This document shows, in pieces, positions 35,561 through 45,198 of a DNA stretch of 64,000 nt. Both the position numbers and the translations under genes were made by a program. The stretch covers positions 1,426,001-1,490,000 of the forward strand of contig NZ_CP014228.1 in assembly GCF_001553565.1 (NCBI RefSeq), read 5' to 3'. The notes beneath the pieces are model-generated. The model saw only the letters and a list, made by a program, of their open reading frames with translations, made no database searches and was not told where the DNA came from. The stretch is from Actinomyces radicidentis (GTDB taxonomy: Bacteria; Actinomycetota; Actinomycetes; Actinomycetales; Actinomycetaceae). Position 1 is the stretch's first letter. Each line of letters opens with the position of its first letter.

Positions 35561-36270
35561 GCGAGCCCGACGGCGCGAGCGCTGGGGCCGCCGAACCCGG
35601 CCGCGACCACTGGGCGGGCCTGCCCGCCGAGCGCGACGAGCCCGCCGACCGCCGCGTCGTCGGCGTCGGGCCGTGGCCGGGGGGAGAGGCCGCCTGGCCG
35701 GACGGCCCCCGCTACGACCGCGAGCTCCTGCGCGACGGCGACCGCCGCAACGTCGTCGACCGCTACCGCTACTGGACCGTCGAGGCGGTCCGCGCCGACC
35801 TCGCCGCCCGCGCCCACCCGCTCCACGTCGCCATCGAGAACGTGAGCCAGGACCTCAACATCGGCTCCATCGTGCGCACGGCCAACGCCTTCAACGTCGG
35901 CGCGGTCCACGTCGTCGGCCGGCACCGGTGGAACAAGCGCGGCGCCATGGTCACCAACCGGTACCTCGACGTTCGCCACCACCCCGAGCCCGCCGGGCTC
36001 CTGACGTGGGCGGCCGCAGAGGGCTACGAGGTCGTCGCCATCGACAACGGACCGGGCTCCCGTCAGCTCGAGGGCGAGGCGCTGCCCGAGCGCTGCCTCC
36101 TCGTCTTCGGCTCCGAGGGGGCGGGCGTCTCCGAGGAGCTCCTCGCCGGGGCCTCGCGCCTCCTGCGCATCGGCCAGTACGGCTCGACCCGCTCCATCAA
36201 CGTGGCGGCCGCGGCCGCCGTCGCCATGCACACCTGGGTGCTCCAGCACGCCGGGCCGGCCCCGGACTGA
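35557..36270 (+). CDS. SpoU/TrmH-family RNA 2'-O-methyltransferase
   Basis: A 237-residue SPOUT methyltransferase. The three knot motifs are visible: NVSQDLNIGSIVRTANAF, LVFGSEGAGVSEELL, and GSTRSINVAAAAAVAMHTWV. The first 85 residues are a charged extension. It should methylate ribose in tRNA or rRNA, with the exact target unresolved. It begins at GTG 35557 overlapping the LemA-like gene. Confidence 0.92.
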   Translation: MSEPDGASAGAAEPGRDHWAGLPAERDEPADRRVVGVGPWPGGEAAWPDGPRYDRELLRDGDRRNVVDRYRYWTVEAVRADLAARAHPLHVAIENVSQDLNIGSIVRTANAFNVGAVHVVGRHRWNKRGAMVTNRYLDVRHHPEPAGLLTWAAAEGYEVVAIDNGPGSRQLEGEALPERCLLVFGSEGAGVSEELLAGASRLLRIGQYGSTRSINVAAAAAVAMHTWVLQHAGPAPD

Positions 36271-36398
36271 CTGACGCGGCCGCCTCGGGTCGAGGCCGGC
36301 AGGAGGATTCGGGACCATCGCCCGGTTCACCTCACCGGCGATCCGTGGGAGAATCGGCCACGCACCACTGACTCATCACTTTCCTCAGGAGGCACCCA

Positions 36399-37454
36399 GT
36401 GGCCATTGCAACCCCGGAGTCCTACGCCGACATGCTCGACCGCGCGAAGGCTGGCAAGTACGCCATCCCCGCGATCAACGTCACCTCGTCGCAGACCCTC
36501 TCGGCCGCCCTCCAGGGCTTCGCCGAGGCCGAGTCCGACGGCATCATCCAGGTCTCCAACGGTGGCGCCGCCTACTGGTCCGGTCACACCATCGCCGACC
36601 GCGTCAAGGGCTCCCTCGCCCTGTCCGCCTACGGCTACGCCGTCGGTGACCTCTACCCGGGCACCTTCGCCCTCCACACCGACCACTGCCCGCGCAAGCT
36701 GGTCGACACCTGGCTCAAGCCCCTCCTCGAGATCGAGATCGAGCAGGCCAAGCGCGGCGAGCCCACCGCCTTCCAGTCCCACATGTGGGACGGCTCCGCC
36801 GAGTCCCTCGACGACAACATCGAGATCGCCGTCGAGCTCCTCGCCATGAGCAAGAAGGCCAACACCATCCTCGAGATCGAGATCGGCGCCGTCGGCGGCG
36901 AGGAGGACGGCATCTCGGGTGACGAGAACGCCAACCTCTACACCACGGCGGACGACGCCTGGAAGGCCGTCGAGGCCCTCGGCCTCGGCGAGAACGGCCG
37001 CTACACCACGGCCCTCACCTTCGGCAACGTGCACGGCGCCTACAAGCCGGGCCACGTCAAGCTCCGCCCCGAGCTCCTCGGCGAGATCCAGGACGAGGTC
37101 GCCAAGCGCCTCGGCGACCGCCTCTCCACCAAGGTCGGGGACAAGAACTCCCCGTTCGACCTCGTCATGCACGGCGGCTCCGGCTCCACCGCCGAGGAGA
37201 TCGCCACGGCGGTCCGCAACGGCGTCATCAAGATGAACGTCGACACCGACACCCAGTACGCCTTCACCCGTCCCGTCGCGGACCACATGATGAAGAACTA
37301 CGACGGCGTCCTCAAGATCGACGGCGAGGTCGGCAACAAGAAGGTCTACGACCCCCGCTCGTGGGGCAAGGCCGCTGAGGACGGCATGGCCGCCCGCGTC
37401 GTCGAGGCCTGCGAGCGCCTCGGCTCCGTCGGCTCCGCCTCCAAGCAGCACTGA
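36399..37454 (+). CDS. fba: Class II fructose-bisphosphate aldolase
   Basis: A 351-residue zinc-dependent aldolase of glycolysis and gluconeogenesis. Zinc and substrate marks are ALHTDHCPRK, GNVHGAYKPGHVKL and LVMHGGSGSTAEEI. It starts at GTG 36399 with AGGAGGC upstream. A strong hairpin follows at 37517-37555. Codon use is extremely biased (near-uniform C endings), consistent with high expression. Confidence 0.97.
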   Translation: MAIATPESYADMLDRAKAGKYAIPAINVTSSQTLSAALQGFAEAESDGIIQVSNGGAAYWSGHTIADRVKGSLALSAYGYAVGDLYPGTFALHTDHCPRKLVDTWLKPLLEIEIEQAKRGEPTAFQSHMWDGSAESLDDNIEIAVELLAMSKKANTILEIEIGAVGGEEDGISGDENANLYTTADDAWKAVEALGLGENGRYTTALTFGNVHGAYKPGHVKLRPELLGEIQDEVAKRLGDRLSTKVGDKNSPFDLVMHGGSGSTAEEIATAVRNGVIKMNVDTDTQYAFTRPVADHMMKNYDGVLKIDGEVGNKKVYDPRSWGKAAEDGMAARVVEACERLGSVGSASKQH

Positions 37455-37516
37455 GCCCGCCGGCCGGCGGCGCCACGTGCGCCCGTCGGCCCGGCCCCAG
37501 CGCCGCTGAGACAGAC

Positions 37517-37555
37517 CGTCGCCCCGGTCCTCCCTCGTGGAGGACCGGGGCGACG
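37517..37555 (+). terminator. Hairpin terminator after fba (matched by one at 41854-41890)
   Basis: A perfect 17-bp stem with arms at 37517-37533 and 37539-37555 and a CTCGT loop. The inner 16 bp (GTCGCCCCGGTCCTCC) recur in the hairpin after the ABC operon. Confidence 0.85.
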
Positions 37556-37805
37556 TGCGTCCACCGGCCGTAGCCGGTTCACCCGGAGGTTGCCGAGGGC
37601 CTTGCGGCTGCGTCGCGGCGACGCGCTCACGAGAGCCGCGCGGGTGAACGCGAGGTGAATCGTGCAAGGTTTGCAGAAATCTCTGCTCCCTTGTGCAAGG
37701 ATGAGGTGTCGCCGATCGGGCCGACCGTTCATCGCGGAGCCCTGTCGAACCCAGCGCACCTCGGGCTGATCCCGCCCACGCCGACGTGTCCAAAGGAGGA
37801 CCACC
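37556..37805 (+). promoter_or_regulatory. Regulatory region of the carbohydrate ABC operon
   Basis: A less GC-rich stretch. GTGCAAGG is repeated at 37662-37669 and 37693-37700, 31 bp apart. Between them lies the dyad GCAGA-AATC-TCTGC (37673-37686). The second copy is part of the near-palindrome CCTTGTGCAAGG. This pattern suggests operators for a LacI- or ROK-type sugar regulator, but no such gene is nearby. AAAGGAGG (37793-37800) is the ribosome-binding site of the next gene. Confidence 0.5.
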
Positions 37806-39161
37806 ATGCGCCCCGTCTCCCGCCGCACCGTTCTCGGAGGCTCCCTCGCAGCCGCCGTCGCCGCCACCCTCGCCGCCTGCTCCCACGGCTCGGACTCCGC
37901 CAGCTCGGACTCCTCCGACGGGGCCGGCTCGGGCAGCGTCTACTTCCTCAACTTCAAGCCGGAGGCCGAGGAGGCCTTCAAGAAGATCGCCTCCACCTAC
38001 AAGGAGAAGACCGGCGTGACCGTCAAGGTCGTCACCGCCGCCTCCGGCACCTACGAGCAGACGCTCCAGAGCGAGGTCGCCAAGTCCAACCCGCCCACGA
38101 TCTTCAACATCAACGGCCCGGTCGGCCTGGCCACCTGGCAGGACTACGCCCTCGACCTGTCCGACACGGACTTCGTCAAGGCCCTCACCGACGACTCCAT
38201 GGCGCTCAAGTCCGACGACGGCACCATCTACGGCTCGCCGCTGGCCACCGAGGGCTACGGCATCATCTACAACGACGCCATCCTGCAGAAGTACTTCGCG
38301 ATGGACGGCGCCGTCGTCACCTCCATCGACGAGGTCAAGGGCTTCGACAAGCTCAAGGCCCTCGCGGAGGACATCCAGTCCAAGAAGGACGACCTGGGCA
38401 TCAAGGGCGCCTTCGCCTGCACCTCGCTGGCACCCGGTGAGGACTGGCGCTGGCAGACCCACCTCGCGAACTACCCGGTCTTCTACGAGTTCCGTGACGA
38501 CAAGGTCACGGACACCGACGACCTCAAGCTCACCTACTCGAAGAACTACCAGCAGATCTTCGACCTCTACCTCAACAACTCGACGGTCCAGCCCTCGGAG
38601 ACCTCCGCCAAGACGGTCACCGACTCCATGTCCGAGTTCGCGCTCGGCCAGTGCGCCTTCGTCCAGAACGGCCAGTGGGCCTGGTCACAGATCTCCGACG
38701 TCGACGGCAACACGGTCAAGTCGGAGGACGTCCACTTCATGCCGATCTACGTCGGCGTCGACGGCGAGGACAAGACCGGCATCGCCCTTGGTACCGAGAA
38801 CTACCTCGCGATCAACTCCCAGGCCGACGAGGACGCCCAGAAGGCCAGCACCGACTTCCTCAACTGGCTCTTCACCGACGCCGAGGGCGCCAAGCTCCTC
38901 ACCGACAACTCGGTCGTCTCCGCCTCGCCCTACAAGGCCTTCGCCGACCTCAAGCCGGCCGACCCGCTCGGCTCCGAGCTCGTCGAGTACCTCAACAACA
39001 CGGAGCTCACCCCGATCAACTGGGTCTTCCAGACCTTCCCGAGCCAGGACTTCAAGGACCAGCTCGGTCAGCACCTCGCCCAGTACGCCGCCGGCAGCGA
39101 TGACTGGTCCGCCGTGAAGGACTACTTCGTGTCCGAGTGGAAGTCGGAGAAGTCGGCCTGA
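37806..39161 (+). CDS. Carbohydrate ABC transporter substrate-binding lipoprotein
   Basis: A 451-residue family 1 extracellular solute-binding protein. The signal contains SRRTVLGGSL and a lipobox LAAC with Cys25, followed by a Ser/Asp/Gly linker. The mature part begins VYFLNFKPEAEEAFKKIAST, as in maltose-type binding proteins. It is the first gene of a complete SBP-permease-permease operon. The ATPase is missing, so a shared MsiK-type ATPase elsewhere is likely. A stable hairpin separates it from the permease genes and should raise its expression over them. The sugar is unknown. Confidence 0.94.
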   Translation: MRPVSRRTVLGGSLAAAVAATLAACSHGSDSASSDSSDGAGSGSVYFLNFKPEAEEAFKKIASTYKEKTGVTVKVVTAASGTYEQTLQSEVAKSNPPTIFNINGPVGLATWQDYALDLSDTDFVKALTDDSMALKSDDGTIYGSPLATEGYGIIYNDAILQKYFAMDGAVVTSIDEVKGFDKLKALAEDIQSKKDDLGIKGAFACTSLAPGEDWRWQTHLANYPVFYEFRDDKVTDTDDLKLTYSKNYQQIFDLYLNNSTVQPSETSAKTVTDSMSEFALGQCAFVQNGQWAWSQISDVDGNTVKSEDVHFMPIYVGVDGEDKTGIALGTENYLAINSQADEDAQKASTDFLNWLFTDAEGAKLLTDNSVVSASPYKAFADLKPADPLGSELVEYLNNTELTPINWVFQTFPSQDFKDQLGQHLAQYAAGSDDWSAVKDYFVSEWKSEKSA

Positions 39162-39169
39162 TTCGGTCC

Positions 39170-39217
39170 GACGACGCAGCCCGCGCCGCTCGCACGAGCG
39201 GCGCGGGCGCCGTCGTC
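39170..39217 (+). promoter_or_regulatory. Intercistronic stem-loop between binding-protein and permease genes
   Basis: An inner 13-14 bp stem (39179-39192 with 39195-39208) is extended by GACGAC (39170-39175) pairing with GTCGTC (39212-39217). It resembles the structures that stabilise upstream binding-protein mRNA, or partly terminate before permease genes, in other sugar operons. Confidence 0.75.
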
Positions 39218-39273
39218 AGCCGTTCCCCGTCCCAGCCCGGCCCGGCTCACCGGATCGGTCGAACAGAGGCACC

Positions 39274-40119
39274 ATGACCAAGGCACTCAAGAAGTACTTC
39301 CCGATCTTCGCGGGGCCAACCCTGTTGGCCTTCCTCATCGCATTCATCGTCCCCTTCTTCACGGGGCTCTACCTGTCCTTCACGAAGTTCACCACCCTCA
39401 CCAACGGGCGGTGGGTCGGCACCGAGAACTACGCCAAGGCCTTCGCCGAGCGCTCCGGATTCGTCCACGCCCTCGGCTTCACGGCGGTCGTCTCGGTCAT
39501 CTCGATCATCACCGTCAACCTCGGCGCCTTCGTCCTGGCCTACCTGCTCACCCGCAAGCTCCGGGGCACGAACTTCTTCCGCTCCGTGTTCTTCATGCCG
39601 AACCTCATCGGCGGCATCGTGCTGGGCTACACCTGGCAGGTCATGCTCAACGCGATCCTCCAGCACTGGGACCAGACCATCGTCAACGACTGGCACCTGG
39701 GCATGGCGGGCCTCATCCTGCTCGTCAACTGGCAGCTCATGGGCTACATGATGATCATCTACATCGCGGGTCTGCAGAACGTGCCGCCCGAGCTCATCGA
39801 GGCCGCCCAGATCGACGGCGCGTCCCGCTGGGGCACCCTGCGCAACGTCACCATCCCGATGGTCATGCCCTCCATCACCATCTGCCTGTTCCTCACCCTG
39901 GCGAACACCTTCAAGATGTACGACCAGAACCTCGCGCTCACCAACGGCGCACCGCTCAAGCAGACGCAGATGGCGGCCCTCAACATCGTCGAGGCGATGT
40001 ACAAGCAGGTCGGCAAGCAGGGCGTCGCCCAGGCCGAGGCCGTCATCTTCTTCGTCATCGTCGCCGTCATCGCGCTCATCCAGCTGCGCGCGACCCGTTC
40101 GAAGGAGGTCGACGCGTGA
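39274..40119 (+). CDS. Carbohydrate ABC transporter permease (MalF-like)
   Basis: A 281-residue six-helix permease. The cytoplasmic EAA loop reads EAAQIDGASRWGTLRNVTIP, which contacts the ATPase. The N-terminus (YFPIFAGPTLLAFLIAFIVP) fits the MalF/UgpA type without the extra domain. GTG of the second permease overlaps its stop. Confidence 0.94.
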   Translation: MTKALKKYFPIFAGPTLLAFLIAFIVPFFTGLYLSFTKFTTLTNGRWVGTENYAKAFAERSGFVHALGFTAVVSVISIITVNLGAFVLAYLLTRKLRGTNFFRSVFFMPNLIGGIVLGYTWQVMLNAILQHWDQTIVNDWHLGMAGLILLVNWQLMGYMMIIYIAGLQNVPPELIEAAQIDGASRWGTLRNVTIPMVMPSITICLFLTLANTFKMYDQNLALTNGAPLKQTQMAALNIVEAMYKQVGKQGVAQAEAVIFFVIVAVIALIQLRATRSKEVDA

Positions 40120-41042
40120 GCACCGCCGTCACCGCCAACCAGGACCCCGCCGTCGTCTCGGACGGCGGCTCCACCGGGCGCCGAGCCGCCGCCAAGCCGG
40201 CCCGTCAGAAGCAGGGCGCCGGTCGGAACCTCCTCACCGCGCTCCTGGCGATCCTGTCGCTCATCTGGGTCGTCCCGCTGCTGTTCATCCTGGTCAACTC
40301 CTTCAAGGGCAAGTTCTTCATCTCGGAGAGCCCCTTCAGCCTGCCGAACGGGGAGACCTTCTCCGGCTTCGACAACTACGTGACCGGCCTGCAGCTGTCC
40401 GGCTTCGCGCGCGCGATCGGCTGGTCGCTCTTCATCACGGTCGGCTCCGTGGCCGTCATCGTGCTGCTCACGGCCATGACCGCGTACTACATCACGCGCG
40501 TCAAGACGTGGTGGACGAGCCTCATCTACTACCTCTTCGCGTTCTCGATGATCGCGCCCTTCCAGATGGTCATGTTCCCGACCGTCAAGATCGCGGACAT
40601 GCTCGGCCTCGCGACGCCGTGGGGCATGATCGTCCTCTACCTCGGTTTCGGAGGCGGGCTGTCGGTCTTCCTCTTCGCCGGCTTCATCAAGTCGATCCCG
40701 CTGGAGATCGAGGAGGCCGCCTACATGGACGGCTGCTCCCCGCTCCAGAGCTACTTCCGCGTCGTCATGCCGCTCCTCAAGCCGACGGCGGTCACGGTCG
40801 CCATCCTCAACGCCATGTGGGTGTGGAACGACTTCCTCCTGCCGAACCTCGTCATCGGTCAGGACGAGCGCTACAAGACGATCCCGATCGTCATCCAGAT
40901 GCTCATCGGCTCCAACGGCAACCGCGACATGGGCGCCCAGATGGCGATGCTCGTCCTCGCGATCATCCCCATCGTCGTCTTCTACCTCTTCGGTCAGAAG
41001 CACATCGTCGAGGGTGTCGCCGCCGGAGCGGTCAAGGGCTGA
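40116..41042 (+). CDS. Carbohydrate ABC transporter permease (MalG-like)
   Basis: A 308-residue permease. After a 35-residue cytoplasmic tail there are six membrane segments and the EAA loop EEAAYMDGCSPLQSYFRVVM. It pairs with the MalF-like protein to form the import channel. It starts at GTG 40116, a 4-base overlap. Confidence 0.94.
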   Translation: MSTAVTANQDPAVVSDGGSTGRRAAAKPARQKQGAGRNLLTALLAILSLIWVVPLLFILVNSFKGKFFISESPFSLPNGETFSGFDNYVTGLQLSGFARAIGWSLFITVGSVAVIVLLTAMTAYYITRVKTWWTSLIYYLFAFSMIAPFQMVMFPTVKIADMLGLATPWGMIVLYLGFGGGLSVFLFAGFIKSIPLEIEEAAYMDGCSPLQSYFRVVMPLLKPTAVTVAILNAMWVWNDFLLPNLVIGQDERYKTIPIVIQMLIGSNGNRDMGAQMAMLVLAIIPIVVFYLFGQKHIVEGVAAGAVKG

Positions 41043-41065
41043 GCAGCCGCAGGGGCTGACTCAGC

Positions 41066-41128
41066 GTCGGGGCCGGTCGGCCGTCACCGGGATCGTGGGG
41101 GATCCTGGGACGGGCGACCGGCCCCGAC
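41066..41128 (+). promoter_or_regulatory. Long-loop hairpin before the DUF624 gene
   Basis: A perfect 14-bp inverted repeat (41066-41079 with 41115-41128) around a 35-base loop, between the MalG-like gene and the DUF624 gene. It could reduce read-through or act as a leader structure. Confidence 0.5.
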
Positions 41129-41152
41129 CCCACCTCGAAGGAAGGAAGGCAC

Positions 41153-41791
41153 GTGGCAGGACTCCTCAGCCCGGGCACCCCGTTCCACCGGGCGTGGTCG
41201 TCCGCGGCGGACCTCGTGCTCGTCAACGTCGTCACGCTCGTCGCCAGCGCGCCGCTCGTCACCGCGGGCGCCGCACTCACCGCCTGCGCCCGCGTCACCG
41301 CCGAGATGGCGCGCGACGAGGAGGGCTACGTCCTGCGGACCTGGTGGCGGTCCTTCCGCGGCGCCCTGCTGCAGTCGCTCGCCTGGTGGCTCCCCGTCCT
41401 CGCCCTGGCCGGGACCGGGGCCGTCGCCTACGTCCTCGCCGGGAGCGGCGCGGCGAGCGCGGGGACCGCCGGCGCCGTCTCCGGCCTTGTCCTCGCGGGG
41501 AGCGCCCTGGTGACCGGGATCCTCGTCTGGCTCGTCCCGCTCGTCGCCCTCTTCGAGAACACGGTCGCCGGGCACCTGGCGAACGCGGTCCGGCTCGCCG
41601 TCGGCCGGCTCGGGACCACCCTCGTCGCGCTGGCCGTCCTCGTCGCGCCCCTCGTGCTCGTCGTCGTCCTACCGGGCTCGCGCACGGCGGTCGCCTGGTT
41701 CGAGGTCCTCCTCGGCGTCGCCTTCGCCGCCTACCTCATCGCCCTGCTCCAGCGCCGCGTCATGGGAGACCTCCGGGAGTCCGCCGCCTGA
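41153..41791 (+). CDS. DUF624 (YesL-like) membrane protein
   Basis: A 212-residue protein with about six membrane segments. The start LLSPGTPFHRAWSSAADLVLV and the RVTAEMARDEEGYVLRTWW region fit DUF624, a family repeatedly encoded next to carbohydrate ABC importers. Its role is unknown. It starts at GTG 41153 with GAAGGAAGG upstream. A hairpin matching that after fba follows. Confidence 0.85.
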   Translation: MAGLLSPGTPFHRAWSSAADLVLVNVVTLVASAPLVTAGAALTACARVTAEMARDEEGYVLRTWWRSFRGALLQSLAWWLPVLALAGTGAVAYVLAGSGAASAGTAGAVSGLVLAGSALVTGILVWLVPLVALFENTVAGHLANAVRLAVGRLGTTLVALAVLVAPLVLVVVLPGSRTAVAWFEVLLGVAFAAYLIALLQRRVMGDLRESAA

Positions 41792-41853
41792 GCCGCGTGC
41801 GCCGGGATCCCGGCCGGGCAGCCGACGCGCCGCCGAGTGGCTGCAGGGTCGAG

Positions 41854-41890
41854 GTCGCCCCGGTCCTCCCAGGTGGAGGACCGGGGCGAC
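41854..41890 (+). terminator. Hairpin terminator after the ABC operon
   Basis: A perfect 16-bp stem with arms at 41854-41869 and 41875-41890. Its arms are identical to the inner 16 bp of the hairpin at 37517-37555, and both are followed by GTGCGT. Confidence 0.85.
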
Positions 41891-42004
41891 GTGCGTTCCC
41901 GGAGGAGTACGGGCGAGTGAGCGATGACCCGACCCGGGGACACGGGGAGCCTCGAGGGTCGGGCGGAGCTCCGACAGCCGGCACCGCCCGTCGGGGCACC
42001 CGGG

Positions 42005-43354
42005 TCAGTGGCCCCCGTCGGAGCCCTCGTAGGTCGAGGAGTGCCGCCCGTGCTTGGCGGCGTTCTCGGCGTCGACGACGGCCATCTCGTTGGGGACGAT
42101 CGACAGCTCGGTGGTCGACAGGACGTCGCCGGTGGAGACCTGGACGAGGCTGAGGGTCTTCGCCGCGGCGTCGGTGACGTAGGCGAAGTCGCCGACGGTC
42201 CGCAGGTTCGGGCCGGGGGCCTGCCAGTTATCGTTCTCGGTCCACGGCTTGACGACGTCCGTGGCCCGCTGCTCCTGGCCGCTGGCCGGGTCGATGACGT
42301 GGAGCCTGCCGTCAGCCGTGAGGACGACGGCCTCGCCGTCCTCGCCGCGGCCCAGCGAACGGAACCAGTAGGCCGATCCGAGCTCGACGGTGGAGACCGA
42401 GGTCTTCGCGGTGTTGATGATGCCGACCTTCGTGGGGCGCTCGATGTCGCCGTCCTCCGTGGGCTTCTCCGTCTTGTAGTCCACCAGGACGTAGGGGGAG
42501 TCCTCGCTGCCGGCCTGGTTGCCGGAGCGCTGGTAGTCCTCGGGGACGTCGACCTTGTGGAACTGCCCGCCGGAGTAGACGACCGGGCCGTTCTCGCAGC
42601 CGAAGGTGGCGACGTCGCCGTCGCCGGAGGCGGTCGCCTCGCCGTGCACGCCGGGGCAGTCGGTCGTCTCGGTGATGACCTTGCCGTCGGCGTCGCGCTC
42701 CTGGACGGTGTGACGCTCGTCCTCGGTGCCGTGGGTGACGAGCCAGTTGCCGTTCTCGAGCGGGACGGCGACGCCGTGGTGCGGGGACTCGGTGTCGAAG
42801 CTGGTCAGCTCGGCGTCGTCGAGCACGCCGTCCTCGAGGGCGTCGAGGTCGAAGGTGGTGACGGTGCCCGTGCCGTCGGCGAAGAGCGAGGTGCGGCCGG
42901 CGTGGGTGACGACGTGCCCCGGGTGCTCGGCGGGGACGACGGAGCCGGTGAGGTGGGGCTGGACCTCGTAGTAGTGGTTGTGGTCGCCGTGGGGCTTGAC
43001 GATGAGGCCGAGGTCGAGGACCTCGAAGCCCTCGGAGGAGGAGACGAGGACGTGGCGACCGTCGCCGGCGGCGTTGAGGCGGAGGAAGCCCTCCTTCTTG
43101 ATGTCGGCGAGGACCTCGCCGGTGGCGGTGTCGAGGACCTGGATGCCGCCGTCGTAGGCGATGGCGGCGCGGGGCTCGAGGTCGGCCACCTCGATCTCCT
43201 TGTAGGAGGCGCTCGCGGTGGCGCTCGGCTGGCCGGAGGTGGTGCTGTCGGCCTCGGAGGAGCCGCTGGTGGCGCCGCCGCACGCGGCGAGGCTCAGGGT
43301 GAGGCCCATCGCGGCGGCGAGGATCGGTGTGCGTCGGGGGAGTGGGGTTCTCAT
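42005..43354 (-). CDS. aztD: AztD-like zinc metallochaperone lipoprotein
   Basis: A 449-residue secreted lipoprotein (lipobox LAAC, Cys25) predicted as a beta-propeller. His-rich motifs match the periplasmic zinc chaperone AztD: GDHNHYYEV, AEHPGHVVTHAG, SPHHGVA and CPGVHGEA. A further His-rich end is AKHGRHSSTYEGSDGGH. AztD hands zinc to the AztC binding protein of the AztABC importer. No azt transporter genes are in the window. It starts at ATG 43354, with a Zur-like site immediately upstream. Confidence 0.82.
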   Translation of the reverse strand: MRTPLPRRTPILAAAMGLTLSLAACGGATSGSSEADSTTSGQPSATASASYKEIEVADLEPRAAIAYDGGIQVLDTATGEVLADIKKEGFLRLNAAGDGRHVLVSSSEGFEVLDLGLIVKPHGDHNHYYEVQPHLTGSVVPAEHPGHVVTHAGRTSLFADGTGTVTTFDLDALEDGVLDDAELTSFDTESPHHGVAVPLENGNWLVTHGTEDERHTVQERDADGKVITETTDCPGVHGEATASGDGDVATFGCENGPVVYSGGQFHKVDVPEDYQRSGNQAGSEDSPYVLVDYKTEKPTEDGDIERPTKVGIINTAKTSVSTVELGSAYWFRSLGRGEDGEAVVLTADGRLHVIDPASGQEQRATDVVKPWTENDNWQAPGPNLRTVGDFAYVTDAAAKTLSLVQVSTGDVLSTTELSIVPNEMAVVDAENAAKHGRHSSTYEGSDGGH

Positions 43355-43362
43355 GCCAAGGA

Positions 43363-43377
43363 TGATAACGATACTCA
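43363..43377 (-). promoter_or_regulatory. Candidate Zur operator upstream of aztD
   Basis: TGATAACGATACTCA agrees at 11 of 15 positions with the actinobacterial Zur consensus TGAAAATGATTTTCA, keeping the TGA and TCA ends. It lies 8 bases before the aztD start, in an AT-richer patch. Zinc repression of a zinc chaperone would make sense. Confidence 0.5.
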
Positions 43378-43386
43378 AGACCGTGA

Positions 43387-44790
<1,404 letters not shown>

Positions 44791-44794
44791 TCGC

Positions 44795-44920
44795 GCTACC
44801 CCGCCTGCGGCGTCCGCTGGGCTGAGGTGCTACCCCGCCTGCGGCGTCCGCTGGGCTGAGGTGCTACCCCGCCTGCGGCGTCCGCTGGGCTGAGGTGCTA
44901 CACCGCCTGCGACGCATCCG
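44795..44920. repeat. 34-bp tandem repeat, 3.7 copies, behind purA
   Basis: Three identical, directly adjacent 34-bp units at 44795-44828, 44829-44862 and 44863-44896, starting GCTACCCCGCCTGCGGCGTC. A diverged partial fourth copy runs to about 44920 and meets the purA terminator hairpin. It starts 5 bases after the purA stop. Confidence 0.9.
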
Positions 44921-44955
44921 ACGGCGGCCGACCACCACGCGTGGTCGGCCGCCGT
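44921..44955 (+). terminator. Hairpin terminator of purA
   Basis: A perfect 15-bp stem (44921-44935 with 44941-44955) around CACGC, downstream of the tandem repeats. Confidence 0.82.
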
Positions 44956-44988
44956 TGTCGTGCGAGGGCGCCGCGGCTGCGCGCAGAA

Positions 44989-45061
44989 CGCAAACCGTGG
45001 CGCTCACGGCAAACTGTGGCGGCGACGGCGTCGTGGTTTGCCGCCAACGTCATGGTTTGCG
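44989..45061. repeat. Nested palindrome upstream of efeUOB
   Basis: Outer arms CGCAAACC (44989-44996) and GGTTTGCG (45054-45061), and inner arms GGCAAAC (45008-45014) and GTTTGCC (45036-45042). Positions 45011-45043 match 28 of 33 bases of 49131-49163 in the palindrome after efeB. Confidence 0.75.
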
Positions 45062-45198
45062 CGGCGAGGTGAGGCGTGGCGAGGCGGGTGGGCGCGCCCG
45101 TGCAGGTGCGGCCGATGAATGTCGTGGAGCTGATAAGCGCGCCATTGCGTCATTCCCCGTATACGTCACAGTTCACGCACGATATTTGGTAGTGCTTC

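Noticed and set aside
44795-44920. Possible CRISPR array
   Set aside because: The repeated units are contiguous without spacers, and no cas genes are present.
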